From Candidatus Woesearchaeota archaeon (lineage in GTDB: Archaea > Nanobdellota > Nanobdellia > Woesearchaeales > ARS49): a DNA stretch of 8,230 nt. Below are positions 1-5,875 of this stretch, one piece after another (position 1 is the stretch's first letter; each line of letters opens with the position of its first letter). Under the pieces are notes generated by a model. It was not told where the DNA came from and did no database searches. It worked only from the letters and a program-made list of their open reading frames with translations. The stretch spans positions 1-8,230 of the forward strand of contig JAHFPE010000021.1 of assembly GCA_023261345.1 (NCBI GenBank), in the 5' to 3' direction. Made by a program: the position numbers and the translations under genes.

Positions 1-1
1 T

Positions 2-241
2 GTGTGGGTTTGTGGCATGCCAGAACATGAAATTATTGCTGTTAATGCAATTCGTAAAGTTGAAGAGCAAGCGCACTTAACTGGACTTACTGAACGAATT
101 ACATCATTTCTGAAAAGCGCCGGACTAAAACCAGTTAGCCAAAGTGTTCCAACTGCGGCGAATCATTCAGATGGAACCAACCACGAAATGAACTATGCGA
201 ACAATTCTAATGAAAAGAATAGTGAAGAGGAGGGATCATAA
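2..241 (+). CDS. rrp4: Exosome RNA-binding subunit Rrp4, C-terminal part (5' truncated by window edge)
   Basis: This is the last 79 residues of a gene that starts before the window. The segment reading WVCGMPEHEI, then AIRKVEEQAHLTGLTERI, matches the end of the KH domain of archaeal Rrp4, where an AH(T/L)xGLT(D/E)RI stretch precedes the final helix. Rrp4 forms part of the cap (S1 plus KH domains) on the Rrp41-Rrp42 ring and feeds RNA into the exosome. After about residue 45 comes a polar tail rich in Asn, Ser and Glu with no recognisable fold. The TAA stop shares one base with the rrp41 start (TAATG), so the genes are translationally coupled. The family call comes from the motif and the downstream rrp41-rrp42. 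The S1 domain cannot be seen here. Confidence 0.88.
   Translation: MWVCGMPEHEIIAVNAIRKVEEQAHLTGLTERITSFLKSAGLKPVSQSVPTAANHSDGTNHEMNYANNSNEKNSEEEGS
227..234 (+). promoter_or_regulatory. Shine-Dalgarno site for rrp41
   Basis: The sequence GAGGAGGG lies 6 bases before the ATG at 241, inside the end of rrp4. It is a strong anti-16S match and supports this start and coupled translation of rrp41. Confidence 0.8.
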
Positions 242-951
242 TGTACGCTAAACGATTTGATGGACGAGGATTTCACGATTTACGGCCAATGATTGCAAAA
301 GTTGGAGTGATTCCACGAGCAGATGGAAGTGCGTTTTTCCAAATTGGTAAAACAACAGCATACGCAGCAGTATACGGGCCTCGCGACCTGTTCCCCAAGT
401 TCAAACAAAATCCAAGTACTGGAATTTTGAGGTGTAATTACAACATGATGCCGTTCTCAGGCCATGGCGATAGAGTAAAGCCTGGCGGCTCTCGAAGAAG
501 TAAGGAAATCAACATGGTCATGGAAAAAGCGCTCCTGCCAGTTCTTGACTTAACTGACTACCCAAATAGTGTAGTTGATGTCTTTATTGAGCTTCCTCAA
601 ACTGATGCAGGAACACGTTGCGCAGGGATTACTGCTGCATCAATGGCTCTTGCTGATGCTGGTCTTGCAATGAAAGACCTTGTAGCTGCAGTTGCTGTTG
701 GTAAAGTAGGAGATAAAGTTGTGTCAGACCTCATTTATGATGAGGAAGCGTACGAAGAAGAAGGAGGGGCTACAGATATTCCAGTTGCAGTCCTACCTCG
801 TTCTGGTATGGTGAGTTTGCTTCAGCTCGATGGAGGCATCAGCGCTCCTGACTTACGAAAAGCACTAGAACTTGCAAGAGACAAATGCAGAGAAATTTAC
901 GACGTTCAAAAAGCTGCGCTTAAGCAACGCTTTGTAGAGGTGCACAAATGA
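241..951 (+). CDS. rrp41: Exosome catalytic subunit Rrp41 (RNase PH family 3'-5' exoribonuclease)
   Basis: This 236-residue protein has the RNase PH fold and normal length for archaeal Rrp41. It begins with FDGRGFHDLRP (residues 6-16), the family's DGR...LRP entry motif. PGGSRRSKEI carries the Arg pair (85-86) expected to bind the phosphate ion and RNA backbone. The ELPQTDAGTRCAGITAA stretch (117-133) is diagnostic. Asp179, in DIPVAVLP, sits where the family's catalytic aspartate lies. Rrp41 is the active subunit of the hexameric Rrp41-Rrp42 ring: it degrades RNA phosphorolytically from the 3' end and can add tails in reverse. It lies between rrp4 and rrp42 in one transcription unit, overlapping each by 1 and 4 bases. 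The start is fixed by a strong Shine-Dalgarno site. All key residues appear intact. Confidence 0.97.
   Translation: MYAKRFDGRGFHDLRPMIAKVGVIPRADGSAFFQIGKTTAYAAVYGPRDLFPKFKQNPSTGILRCNYNMMPFSGHGDRVKPGGSRRSKEINMVMEKALLPVLDLTDYPNSVVDVFIELPQTDAGTRCAGITAASMALADAGLAMKDLVAAVAVGKVGDKVVSDLIYDEEAYEEEGGATDIPVAVLPRSGMVSLLQLDGGISAPDLRKALELARDKCREIYDVQKAALKQRFVEVHK
937..942 (+). promoter_or_regulatory. Shine-Dalgarno site for rrp42
   Basis: GAGGTG lies 5 bases before the ATG at 948, within the last codons of rrp41. It supports the rrp42 start and internal translation initiation in the polycistronic message. Confidence 0.7.
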
Positions 952-1727
952 ATAAAGAACAAAAAGACCATCTTCTTCAATACTTGAGTAAAGGCATCAG
1001 ATATGACGGAAGAAAACTGCTTGAATCAAGACCAGTCACAATTGAGGTTGGAATTAGCCAAAGTGCTGAAGGTAGCGCGCGAGTAAAAATAGGAACTACT
1101 GATGTCATGGCTGGAGTTAAAATTGCTGCAGAAAAGCCATATGGTGACACGCCTGATCAGGGAAATTTGATGGTGAATGCCGAATTGTATCCCTTGTCAA
1201 GTCCAAAGTTTGAAACTGGCCCGCCTGGCGAACAGGCAATTGAAGTTGCACGAGTAACTGACAGAGGGATTCGAGAATCAAAAGCAATTGATGTCAAAAA
1301 ACTCTGCATTACTCCTCGTGAACTTGTGTGGGGTGTTGCAATTGACGTTGTCACAGTAAATGATGGTGGAGATATCATGGATGCTGCTGCTCTTGCTGCA
1401 ATGGCCGCTGTTCGTCACGCACGCTTTCCTGCACTCAAGGATGGTAAAGTTGATTACGGCGCTCGGACAACAATGCAGCTACCAATATCGTCACTGCCTG
1501 TTTCTGTTACTGTCTACAAGATAGGACCACACTTTTTGATTGATCCACTTCCAGAAGAGGAAGATGCTGCTGATGCAAGGCTTACAATTACAACAACTGA
1601 AGATGGGCTTGTTCGTGCAATGCAAAAAGGCGGAGCAACACCCCTTACCATTGATGAAATTGACACTATGGTGAAGATTTCGCTTGAACGCGCGCCAGAA
1701 CTCCGAAAGCTTCTTAAACAAACATGA
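948..1727 (+). CDS. rrp42: Exosome non-catalytic ring subunit Rrp42
   Basis: This 259-residue RNase PH-fold protein has the usual length of archaeal Rrp42. Visible landmarks are GIRYDGRKLLESRP (16-29), the GSARVKIGTTDVMAGVK strand pair, the ETGPPGEQAIEVARVTDRGIRES segment that supplies ring-contact and RNA-binding Arg residues, and the long LCITPRELVWGVAIDVVTVNDGG motif. Rrp42 lacks its own catalytic site but pairs with Rrp41 to complete the active site and the RNA channel. The ATG overlaps the rrp41 stop (ATGA), which is typical of translational coupling and equimolar production. Thirteen bases separate its stop from the rpoK start. The family call is secure from motifs and operon position. 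Confidence 0.96.
   Translation: MNKEQKDHLLQYLSKGIRYDGRKLLESRPVTIEVGISQSAEGSARVKIGTTDVMAGVKIAAEKPYGDTPDQGNLMVNAELYPLSSPKFETGPPGEQAIEVARVTDRGIRESKAIDVKKLCITPRELVWGVAIDVVTVNDGGDIMDAAALAAMAAVRHARFPALKDGKVDYGARTTMQLPISSLPVSVTVYKIGPHFLIDPLPEEEDAADARLTITTTEDGLVRAMQKGGATPLTIDEIDTMVKISLERAPELRKLLKQT
1711..1720 (+). promoter_or_regulatory. Possible internal TATA-like box for rpoK
   Basis: TTCTTAAACA inside the end of rrp42 has its core about 25 bases before the rpoK ATG at 1741, the spacing expected for a leaderless archaeal transcript. No Shine-Dalgarno sequence precedes rpoK, which fits. The match is short, so this is tentative. Confidence 0.3.
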
Positions 1728-1740
1728 GATTACAACCACT

Positions 1741-1977
1741 ATGAACAGCACTGAAAAGAACAAGGAAAAAATCAGCAAGTACGAATTCGCACGTCTTATT
1801 GGCAGTAGAGCACTACAGATTAGCAACGGTGCTCCTTTTGCGCTTAAGCTTTCTGACGCTGACTTAGCAAAAATTGGTTATAACCCAATTGAGATTGCAA
1901 AAAAAGAGTTCGAAGCTGGAGTTTTGCCAATTGTGGTGTTTAAGAAACCAGTTGTGAATGCTGCTGCGAAAGCGTGA
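1741..1977 (+). CDS. rpoK: DNA-directed RNA polymerase subunit K (Rpo6/Rpb6)
   Basis: This 78-residue protein carries the two hallmark blocks of archaeal Rpo6, homologous to eukaryal Rpb6 and bacterial omega: KYEFARLIGSRALQISNGAP, and YNPIEIAKKEFEAGVLPIVV. Rpo6 binds near the clamp base and helps assemble and stabilise the largest polymerase subunit. I chose the ATG at 1741. An in-frame upstream ATG at 1684 lies inside rrp42 and would add a tail unlike the family. No ribosome-binding site is visible, so it may be read from a leaderless transcript as well as from the exosome message. Family members usually sit with ribosomal protein and rpoN genes, so this position after rrp42 is less common. 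The tail after the second block is short and Ala/Val-rich. Confidence 0.94.
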   Translation: MNSTEKNKEKISKYEFARLIGSRALQISNGAPFALKLSDADLAKIGYNPIEIAKKEFEAGVLPIVVFKKPVVNAAAKA

Positions 1978-1990
1978 AATTCTGAATTGG

Positions 1991-1997
1991 TATATAT
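1991..1997 (+). promoter_or_regulatory. TATA-like box upstream of hairpin cluster
   Basis: TATATAT just after the rpoK stop is centred about 25 bases before the first long hairpin (2017-2066). That would place a transcription start near 2019-2021. No start codon follows at that spacing, so if it is used the product would be a non-coding RNA. Confidence 0.35.
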
Positions 1998-2016
1998 CAA
2001 ATTGCGTATAGGTTGT

Positions 2017-2066
2017 GGAACTTTTCGGTTGCAATTTGCAATAATCGCACAACACACAAAAGTTTC
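2017..2066. repeat. Imperfect inverted repeat (stem-loop A)
   Basis: GGAACTTTT (2017-2025) pairs with AAAAGTTTC (2058-2066), nine pairs including one G-T. Inside it GTTG (2028-2031) can pair with CAAC (2050-2053). This gives a 50-base stem-loop beginning where transcription from the upstream TATA-like box would start. Confidence 0.55.
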
Positions 2067-2095
2067 ATAAGAAAAACCCGGCTGCTCGGAGCTAT

Positions 2096-2115
2096 CCGCG
2101 GGCTAAAGCCCACGG
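2096..2115. repeat. GC-rich hairpin (stem-loop B)
   Basis: CCGCGGGC TAAA GCCCACGG folds as a 4-bp GGGC/GCCC stem with a TAAA loop, one C-A mismatch, then three more pairs. It is followed by a GCTT...AAGC mini-stem at 2122-2135. Its CTAAAG tip recurs in the next hairpin at 2161-2174. Confidence 0.6.
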
Positions 2116-2149
2116 TTTTACGCTTCTCGCCAAGCAACGAGTTTTTGGG

Positions 2150-2202
2150 ATTAAAAATTTCGCACTAAAGTGCGGGGTTTTAGACCCTGCGAAATTTTTA
2201 AT
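2150..2202. repeat. Perfect 15-bp inverted repeat with competing inner hairpins (stem-loop C)
   Basis: ATTAAAAATTTCGCA (2150-2164) and TGCGAAATTTTTAAT (2188-2202) are exact reverse complements around a 23-base loop. Two smaller hairpins use overlapping bases: CGCAC-TAAA-GTGCG (2161-2174) and GCGGGG-TTTTAGA-CCCTGC (2172-2190, one G-T pair). The long stem and the small hairpins cannot all form at once. Confidence 0.75.
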
Positions 2203-2230
2203 GATTAATGTGTTTTGTTATTATCTATAG

Positions 2231-2278
2231 AGAGGTTTGAATAACCCCAGTTTTGCTATGGATTCAAACCTTTTCTTT
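2231..2278 (+). terminator. Hairpin with T-rich tail (stem-loop D), terminator-like
   Basis: AGAGGTTTGAAT (2231-2242) pairs with ATTCAAACCTTT (2262-2273), twelve pairs with one G-T. The right arm runs into TTTTCTTT at 2271-2278 on the plus strand. T-tracts end transcription in archaea, so this could stop a plus-strand transcript coming from rpoK or from the hairpin region, and could also insulate the convergent dehydrogenase gene. Confidence 0.5.
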
Positions 2279-2313
2279 GAGGAGTTTAACTAGTTCTAAT
2301 AAGTTATTCAAAC

Positions 2314-3075
2314 TCATCTATACTCTTCCATCATTCTTTTTGCGTAACCAAGCACAATTTTGTGAGGAAGTAGTTTTGCTGCAAGCGCAAAAAACCGGTT
2401 CTGTCTTCCGGGAATAACAATGAGTTGCTTACGTTCAAGTCCGCTTTTTCCTAATGCAGCAACAGTTGAAGCAGACATGATCCCTTTTTCTTGGCTAATT
2501 TCTGCTCGTCCACCTGCAGAAAAGAAATTGGTTTTGGTTGTTCCTGGACATAGACAAGTGACAGTGACGTTATATTCTTTGAGTTCTGCTGCAAGTGCGA
2601 GTGAAAAAGAAAGGACGTATGCTTTAGATGCAGAATATGCTCCAAAATATGGCAGTGGTTGGAATGCGGCTATTGAAGCAACGTTTAGAACTCCACCTTT
2701 TTTTGCATTTTTAAAGTCTCTTCCGTAGAGCATACATAATTCAGTGAGTGCAGTAATATTAAGCGAAATCATAGCTGAAATTTTTTCAATAGGCATAGAA
2801 ACGCATTCTCCAAAGTCTCCTACTCCTGCGTTATTAATTAGAATGTCAATGTCAGGAACTTTTTTGTGTAGTTCCTCTGCAGAGCCATGTTTTGATAAAT
2901 CAAGTGGAATAATACGTACGTTCTTGCAATTGAATTTCGTAATGAGCTCTTGCTTAACTTCATTAAGTGCTTGTTTGGATCTGCTAACGAGAATTAAACT
3001 ATTCTCTTGTGCTGCGTAAAGACGTGCGAATTCTAGTCCGATTCCAGAAGAGCTTCCTGTGATAAGAACATTCAT
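2314..3075 (-). CDS. Short-chain dehydrogenase/reductase (SDR family, classical type)
   Basis: This 253-residue protein is a single Rossmann-fold oxidoreductase of standard classical SDR length. TGSSSGIG (6-13) is the dinucleotide-binding glycine motif. Arg32 after the second strand suggests a preference for NADP(H). LDLS has the usual Asp (59), and NNAG is at 81-84. The catalytic set is complete: Asn106, Ser134, Tyr147 and Lys151 (YSASK). Overall it resembles the DltE/YqjQ-like group of short-chain dehydrogenases, but the substrate cannot be read from sequence. I prefer the ATG at 3075 over the in-frame TTG at 3084, because the protein then starts right at the first strand, MNVLITG. It stands alone on the minus strand, divergent from the repair gene and convergent with rpoK. 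Confidence 0.93.
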   Translation of the reverse strand: MNVLITGSSSGIGLEFARLYAAQENSLILVSRSKQALNEVKQELITKFNCKNVRIIPLDLSKHGSAEELHKKVPDIDILINNAGVGDFGECVSMPIEKISAMISLNITALTELCMLYGRDFKNAKKGGVLNVASIAAFQPLPYFGAYSASKAYVLSFSLALAAELKEYNVTVTCLCPGTTKTNFFSAGGRAEISQEKGIMSASTVAALGKSGLERKQLIVIPGRQNRFFALAAKLLPHKIVLGYAKRMMEEYR

Positions 3076-3097
3076 GTATTGCAAAATGAAGGTAGTG

Positions 3098-3103
3098 TTT
3101 AAA
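3098..3103 (-). promoter_or_regulatory. TATA-like box for the dehydrogenase gene
   Basis: The palindromic TTTAAA is centred about 25 bases upstream of the minus-strand ATG at 3075, which would give a leaderless transcript. No Shine-Dalgarno sequence is seen before that ATG. Confidence 0.45.
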
Positions 3104-3112
3104 GAAGTTAGC

Positions 3113-3120
3113 TTTTTATT
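3113..3120 (+). promoter_or_regulatory. TATA-like box for the HhH-GPD gene
   Basis: TTTTTATT is centred about 26 bases before the plus-strand ATG at 3143, as expected for a leaderless message. This supports the shorter start for the repair gene. It sits back to back with the dehydrogenase promoter in a 67-base divergent gap. Confidence 0.42.
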
Positions 3121-3142
3121 CTACTCTTTCGTCCTTCAATGC

Positions 3143-3829
3143 ATGAAGCAAGGCAACATAGTCAATCTTTTGCATATTAATGATTGTTTACGTAACGCGC
3201 ACGGCAGGCAGGGTTGGTGGCCTCTTGAGAATAAGTACCTAGGAAAAAATAACCTCTCTTCTCTTGAGCAGTTCGAAGTTTGTGTGGGGGCTCTCCTCAC
3301 GCAAAATATTTCATGGAAAAATGTTGAACTAGCGTTAGATAATCTTCGCTCGCAAGGATTATTAGACCCTGAAAAACTTTTTCGTGTAAAGATTGCAAGA
3401 GTAGGAGAACTTATTCGTCCTTGTGGCTATTTTAATCAGAAAGCTAAAAAGTTGCAAGTATTCACAAACTATTTTCTTCAGGCGCATAGAAAATGGAGCA
3501 CGAAAAATACACAAGAGCTTCGAGCAGAACTTCTTTCGTTATGGGGTGTTGGACCTGAAACGTGTGATAGTATTCTTTTGTACGCTGTAGAAAGACCAAT
3601 ATTTGTTGTGGACGCCTATACACGACGAATCTTGAGCGCGCTTGGCTACATTCACGAAAACGCAACATACGAAGTTGTACAATCTTTTTTTATGAAAGAA
3701 CTTTGTTTGGATGTTGCGTTATTCAAAGAGTATCACGCACTTATTGTTGCGCATGCAAAGGTGTGCTGTAAGAAAAATGATGTACTTAGTGAGAATTGTG
3801 TGTTGCGAAAATTCAAAGGACACGAATAG
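3143..3829 (+). CDS. HhH-GPD DNA glycosylase, endonuclease III-related (COG2231/MagIII-like)
   Basis: With the ATG at 3143 the protein has 228 residues. Helix-hairpin-helix motif LWGVGPETCDSIL spans 133-145, followed by the catalytic Asp157 in VVDAYTRR, so it belongs to the base-excision-repair glycosylases. FEVCVGALLTQNISWKNV (44-61) is the family's early helix. The position holding catalytic Lys in bifunctional endonuclease III is Glu139 here (GPET), which fits the monofunctional COG2231 group that includes the 3-methyladenine glycosylase MagIII. The C-terminus keeps Cys208, Cys209 and Cys219 but lacks the full C-X6-C-X2-C-X5-C iron-sulfur spacing, so a 4Fe-4S cluster is unlikely. Longer starts (3059, 3074, 3086) overlap the divergent gene or its promoter and add unrelated sequence. 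The exact damaged base cannot be told. Confidence 0.88.
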   Translation: MKQGNIVNLLHINDCLRNAHGRQGWWPLENKYLGKNNLSSLEQFEVCVGALLTQNISWKNVELALDNLRSQGLLDPEKLFRVKIARVGELIRPCGYFNQKAKKLQVFTNYFLQAHRKWSTKNTQELRAELLSLWGVGPETCDSILLYAVERPIFVVDAYTRRILSALGYIHENATYEVVQSFFMKELCLDVALFKEYHALIVAHAKVCCKKNDVLSENCVLRKFKGHE

Positions 3830-3871
3830 AACTGAACCTGTCTTCTTTTTCAAGTTTAGCAACCATTATGC

Positions 3872-3879
3872 TTTTTATA
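3872..3879 (+). promoter_or_regulatory. TATA-like box for the surface protein operon
   Basis: TTTTTATA is centred 26 bases before the ATG at 3902, with no ribosome-binding site in between. This predicts a leaderless transcript covering both surface protein genes. Confidence 0.55.
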
Positions 3880-3901
3880 CTCTCCTTCTTCGCTCCTTAC
3901 T

Positions 3902-5875
3902 ATGCGCTCTCAGCTTGCTCTTTTTGCAATCCTTGGAATAGTTATTCTCATTTTATTCGCGGGGGTGTATGCGGTAGTATTTACTGCGAGTAAGAGCAAG
4001 GCAACGATACACACAGGTCAGCAAACAAGTCAACAAGAAGGGAGTCAAGCAGTACAGGCGTATGCCCAGCACTGTTTTGAATCAGGTGTTAATCGTGCGT
4101 TAAACTTGTTCGGAAAGCAAGGTGGTGTAATTTATGAGAGTCAAGGGGGAAGAACTCCTGATCCCTCAACTAACGGTGTTGATTATTCCTTACATTTGGG
4201 GTACAAAGTTAATTATTTGTTGTTTCCACCTGAAGAAACATCAAGTGGTATTTTTTTTGCAACACCTCCAGAATATCCATGGGAAACGTATCCTTACTTG
4301 CAAAATGGTCAAGTGTTAGACTCCGGTTATTTTGGAAAAACAACACTTGCGCCACTCTATTCCGAGTATGGTGCCAATTCTTGGCAGTCTGAACTTGAAC
4401 ATTTCGTGCAAAACTATCTTAATACCTCCTGTGATTTTCAGCAATGGAAAGGGCTAAACATTCTTCCTGCAATGCCAAATGTTAGTGTACGAATTGCTGA
4501 AAACACAACGTATGTTCTTGATTGGCAAAAAGAAAGTCCGGAAAATCCGCTATTTATTGCAGAATGGCCGATTCTCGTGAATGACAAATTTATACGTGCA
4601 AGTACAAGACTTAACAAACTTGTATACACGCCTAATGTTCGGCTTGCAAAACTTTATTTTTTCGTGAAAAGTCTTCTAATTCAGGATAGTTCTAACATGT
4701 CTTTTTCTATGAATGGAGTTTTTCCACAGAGTTTTGGTGTAACTGTATATCATGAAAGTTCTGATAGTGTCATTAGCGTGAATGATCAGGGGAGTGTTCT
4801 TAACAATAAAAAATTTGAGTTCTGGTTTGCAAGAAAGAACCGGCCTCCTGCGCTTTGGTATATTGCGCCTCAGGCAGGAAACATCTGTGCAGGAAGTTCG
4901 ATTACTATAGAAGATCATGACGAGACCTTGCCTTCAGCAAACGACGCTGCACTTTATTTGCCTCTTGATAATCTCACGATTCGTAAAGGAGAGTGTTCTT
5001 GCCTCTCAGAGTTTTGTCTTACGAATAGTACAGTTGATCGCTTGATTTCTGGAACTCAGATTCTCAATCAGTACACTGCTGTTGGTGAATCGCTTTCTTT
5101 GGGAACGCATGAAATTCCTGTGGAGGGAACAACGGGATTTTCAGTTGGTGATGAAGTACTTCTCATTGGTATGACTGGAGCTTCTGCAGGACTCTATGAA
5201 AGTCATACGATAAGCAAGGTTCAAAGATTCAAAATTTACGTTGCTGAACCAGTTCAACGTGCTTTTGCTGCTAGCCCCTTCCTTGGTACAACTTCTTCAG
5301 ATAAAGTGCAACTCGTACGAATTCTTCGAGCAAGAACATTGATTGTTACTGGAAAAATTACTGCACAACCATGGGACGGTCGAACAGGTGGCGTGATTGC
5401 GATTAATGCACAAACAATTGATTTACGTGGTAGTATTGATTCGTCAGGTACTGGATTTAGAGGTGGTGAGGGTATTGTCGGTAGTATTGGTTATCAAGGA
5501 GAGTCTGCACTTGGATTTGGAACACAGAGAACGAATTCTAATGCAGGTGGTGGGGGTGGAGGAGCGGGTAATAGCGCAGTTTGTGGCGCTTCATCTGCAG
5601 GCGGAGGCGCTGGCGCAGGTCACAAATCATCTGGCGCAAATAGTGGAGGAAGTTGTAGTGCTCTTGTCTCGTGCAGTTCAGATGGAGGAACTTCATACGC
5701 ACTTGACGCATCACATATTTTCATGGGTTCAGGAGGGGGTGGAGGAGGTGGCTGTTCTGGCGGAACTGTTGGGAATGGTGCTGCAGGTGGAGGAATTATC
5801 ATGGTAACTGCTTCTTCAATTACTGGCTCTGGAAAAATTATTTCAAATGGTGCAAGTGCAGGAAGTGCATCATGA
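3902..5875 (+). CDS. Membrane-anchored surface protein with C-terminal Gly-rich repeat region
   Basis: This 657-residue protein starts with a short MRSQ head and one hydrophobic segment (about 5-28), then a Gln/Ser/Lys linker, so it is probably anchored in the membrane with the bulk outside. The segment AVQAYAQHCFESGVNRALNLFGKQGG resembles a Cys...QGG motif found after such anchors in DPANN surface proteins (recall, not searched). The middle (about 75-490) has no fold I can name; Cys residues such as the CSC near 370 and several Asn-X-Ser/Thr sites fit an extracellular location. From about 492 it is Gly/Ser/Ala-rich, with beta-strand units such as GGVIAINAQTIDLRGSID and GGGIIMVTASSITGSGKI. 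The next gene overlaps by four bases (ATGA) and continues the same repeat type. Function unknown; attachment or envelope structure is a guess. Confidence 0.82.
   Translation: MRSQLALFAILGIVILILFAGVYAVVFTASKSKATIHTGQQTSQQEGSQAVQAYAQHCFESGVNRALNLFGKQGGVIYESQGGRTPDPSTNGVDYSLHLGYKVNYLLFPPEETSSGIFFATPPEYPWETYPYLQNGQVLDSGYFGKTTLAPLYSEYGANSWQSELEHFVQNYLNTSCDFQQWKGLNILPAMPNVSVRIAENTTYVLDWQKESPENPLFIAEWPILVNDKFIRASTRLNKLVYTPNVRLAKLYFFVKSLLIQDSSNMSFSMNGVFPQSFGVTVYHESSDSVISVNDQGSVLNNKKFEFWFARKNRPPALWYIAPQAGNICAGSSITIEDHDETLPSANDAALYLPLDNLTIRKGECSCLSEFCLTNSTVDRLISGTQILNQYTAVGESLSLGTHEIPVEGTTGFSVGDEVLLIGMTGASAGLYESHTISKVQRFKIYVAEPVQRAFAASPFLGTTSSDKVQLVRILRARTLIVTGKITAQPWDGRTGGVIAINAQTIDLRGSIDSSGTGFRGGEGIVGSIGYQGESALGFGTQRTNSNAGGGGGGAGNSAVCGASSAGGGAGAGHKSSGANSGGSCSALVSCSSDGGTSYALDASHIFMGSGGGGGGGCSGGTVGNGAAGGGIIMVTASSITGSGKIISNGASAGSAS

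Larger units (their letters stand above)
1978..2313. other. Non-coding, hairpin-rich region between rpoK and the dehydrogenase gene
   Basis: These 336 bases hold no credible coding sequence. They contain a TATA-like box, four separate inverted repeats and a closing T-tract, listed individually below. The two flanking genes converge on it, so terminators are expected, but the amount of structure is more than two terminators need. Possible explanations are a small non-coding RNA gene, or the decayed end of an IS200/IS605-type element. The GC-rich hairpin with a TAAA loop resembles those I know from such elements, by recall only. Confidence 0.6.

Noticed and set aside
1491..1826. Minus-strand frame opposite rrp42 and rpoK
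   Set aside because: It lies antisense to two secure genes and shows no domain or promoter.
2017..2202. RNase P RNA, SRP RNA or riboswitch in the hairpin region
   Set aside because: I found none of the conserved sequence motifs of these RNAs, and the region follows a gene rather than leading into one on the same strand.
2420..2728. Plus-strand frame opposite the dehydrogenase gene
   Set aside because: The minus-strand protein has a full SDR motif set; this frame is its complement and has none.
3059..3142. Longer N-terminus for the HhH-GPD protein (GTG 3059, ATG 3074 or ATG 3086)
   Set aside because: It would run into the divergent gene or its promoter and adds residues unlike the family; the ATG at 3143 has a well-spaced TATA-like box.
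5397..5807. Open frame of 136 codons inside the Gly-rich coding region
   Set aside because: It is a frame-shadow of GGN-rich codons; the protein is compositionally odd and has no start signal.
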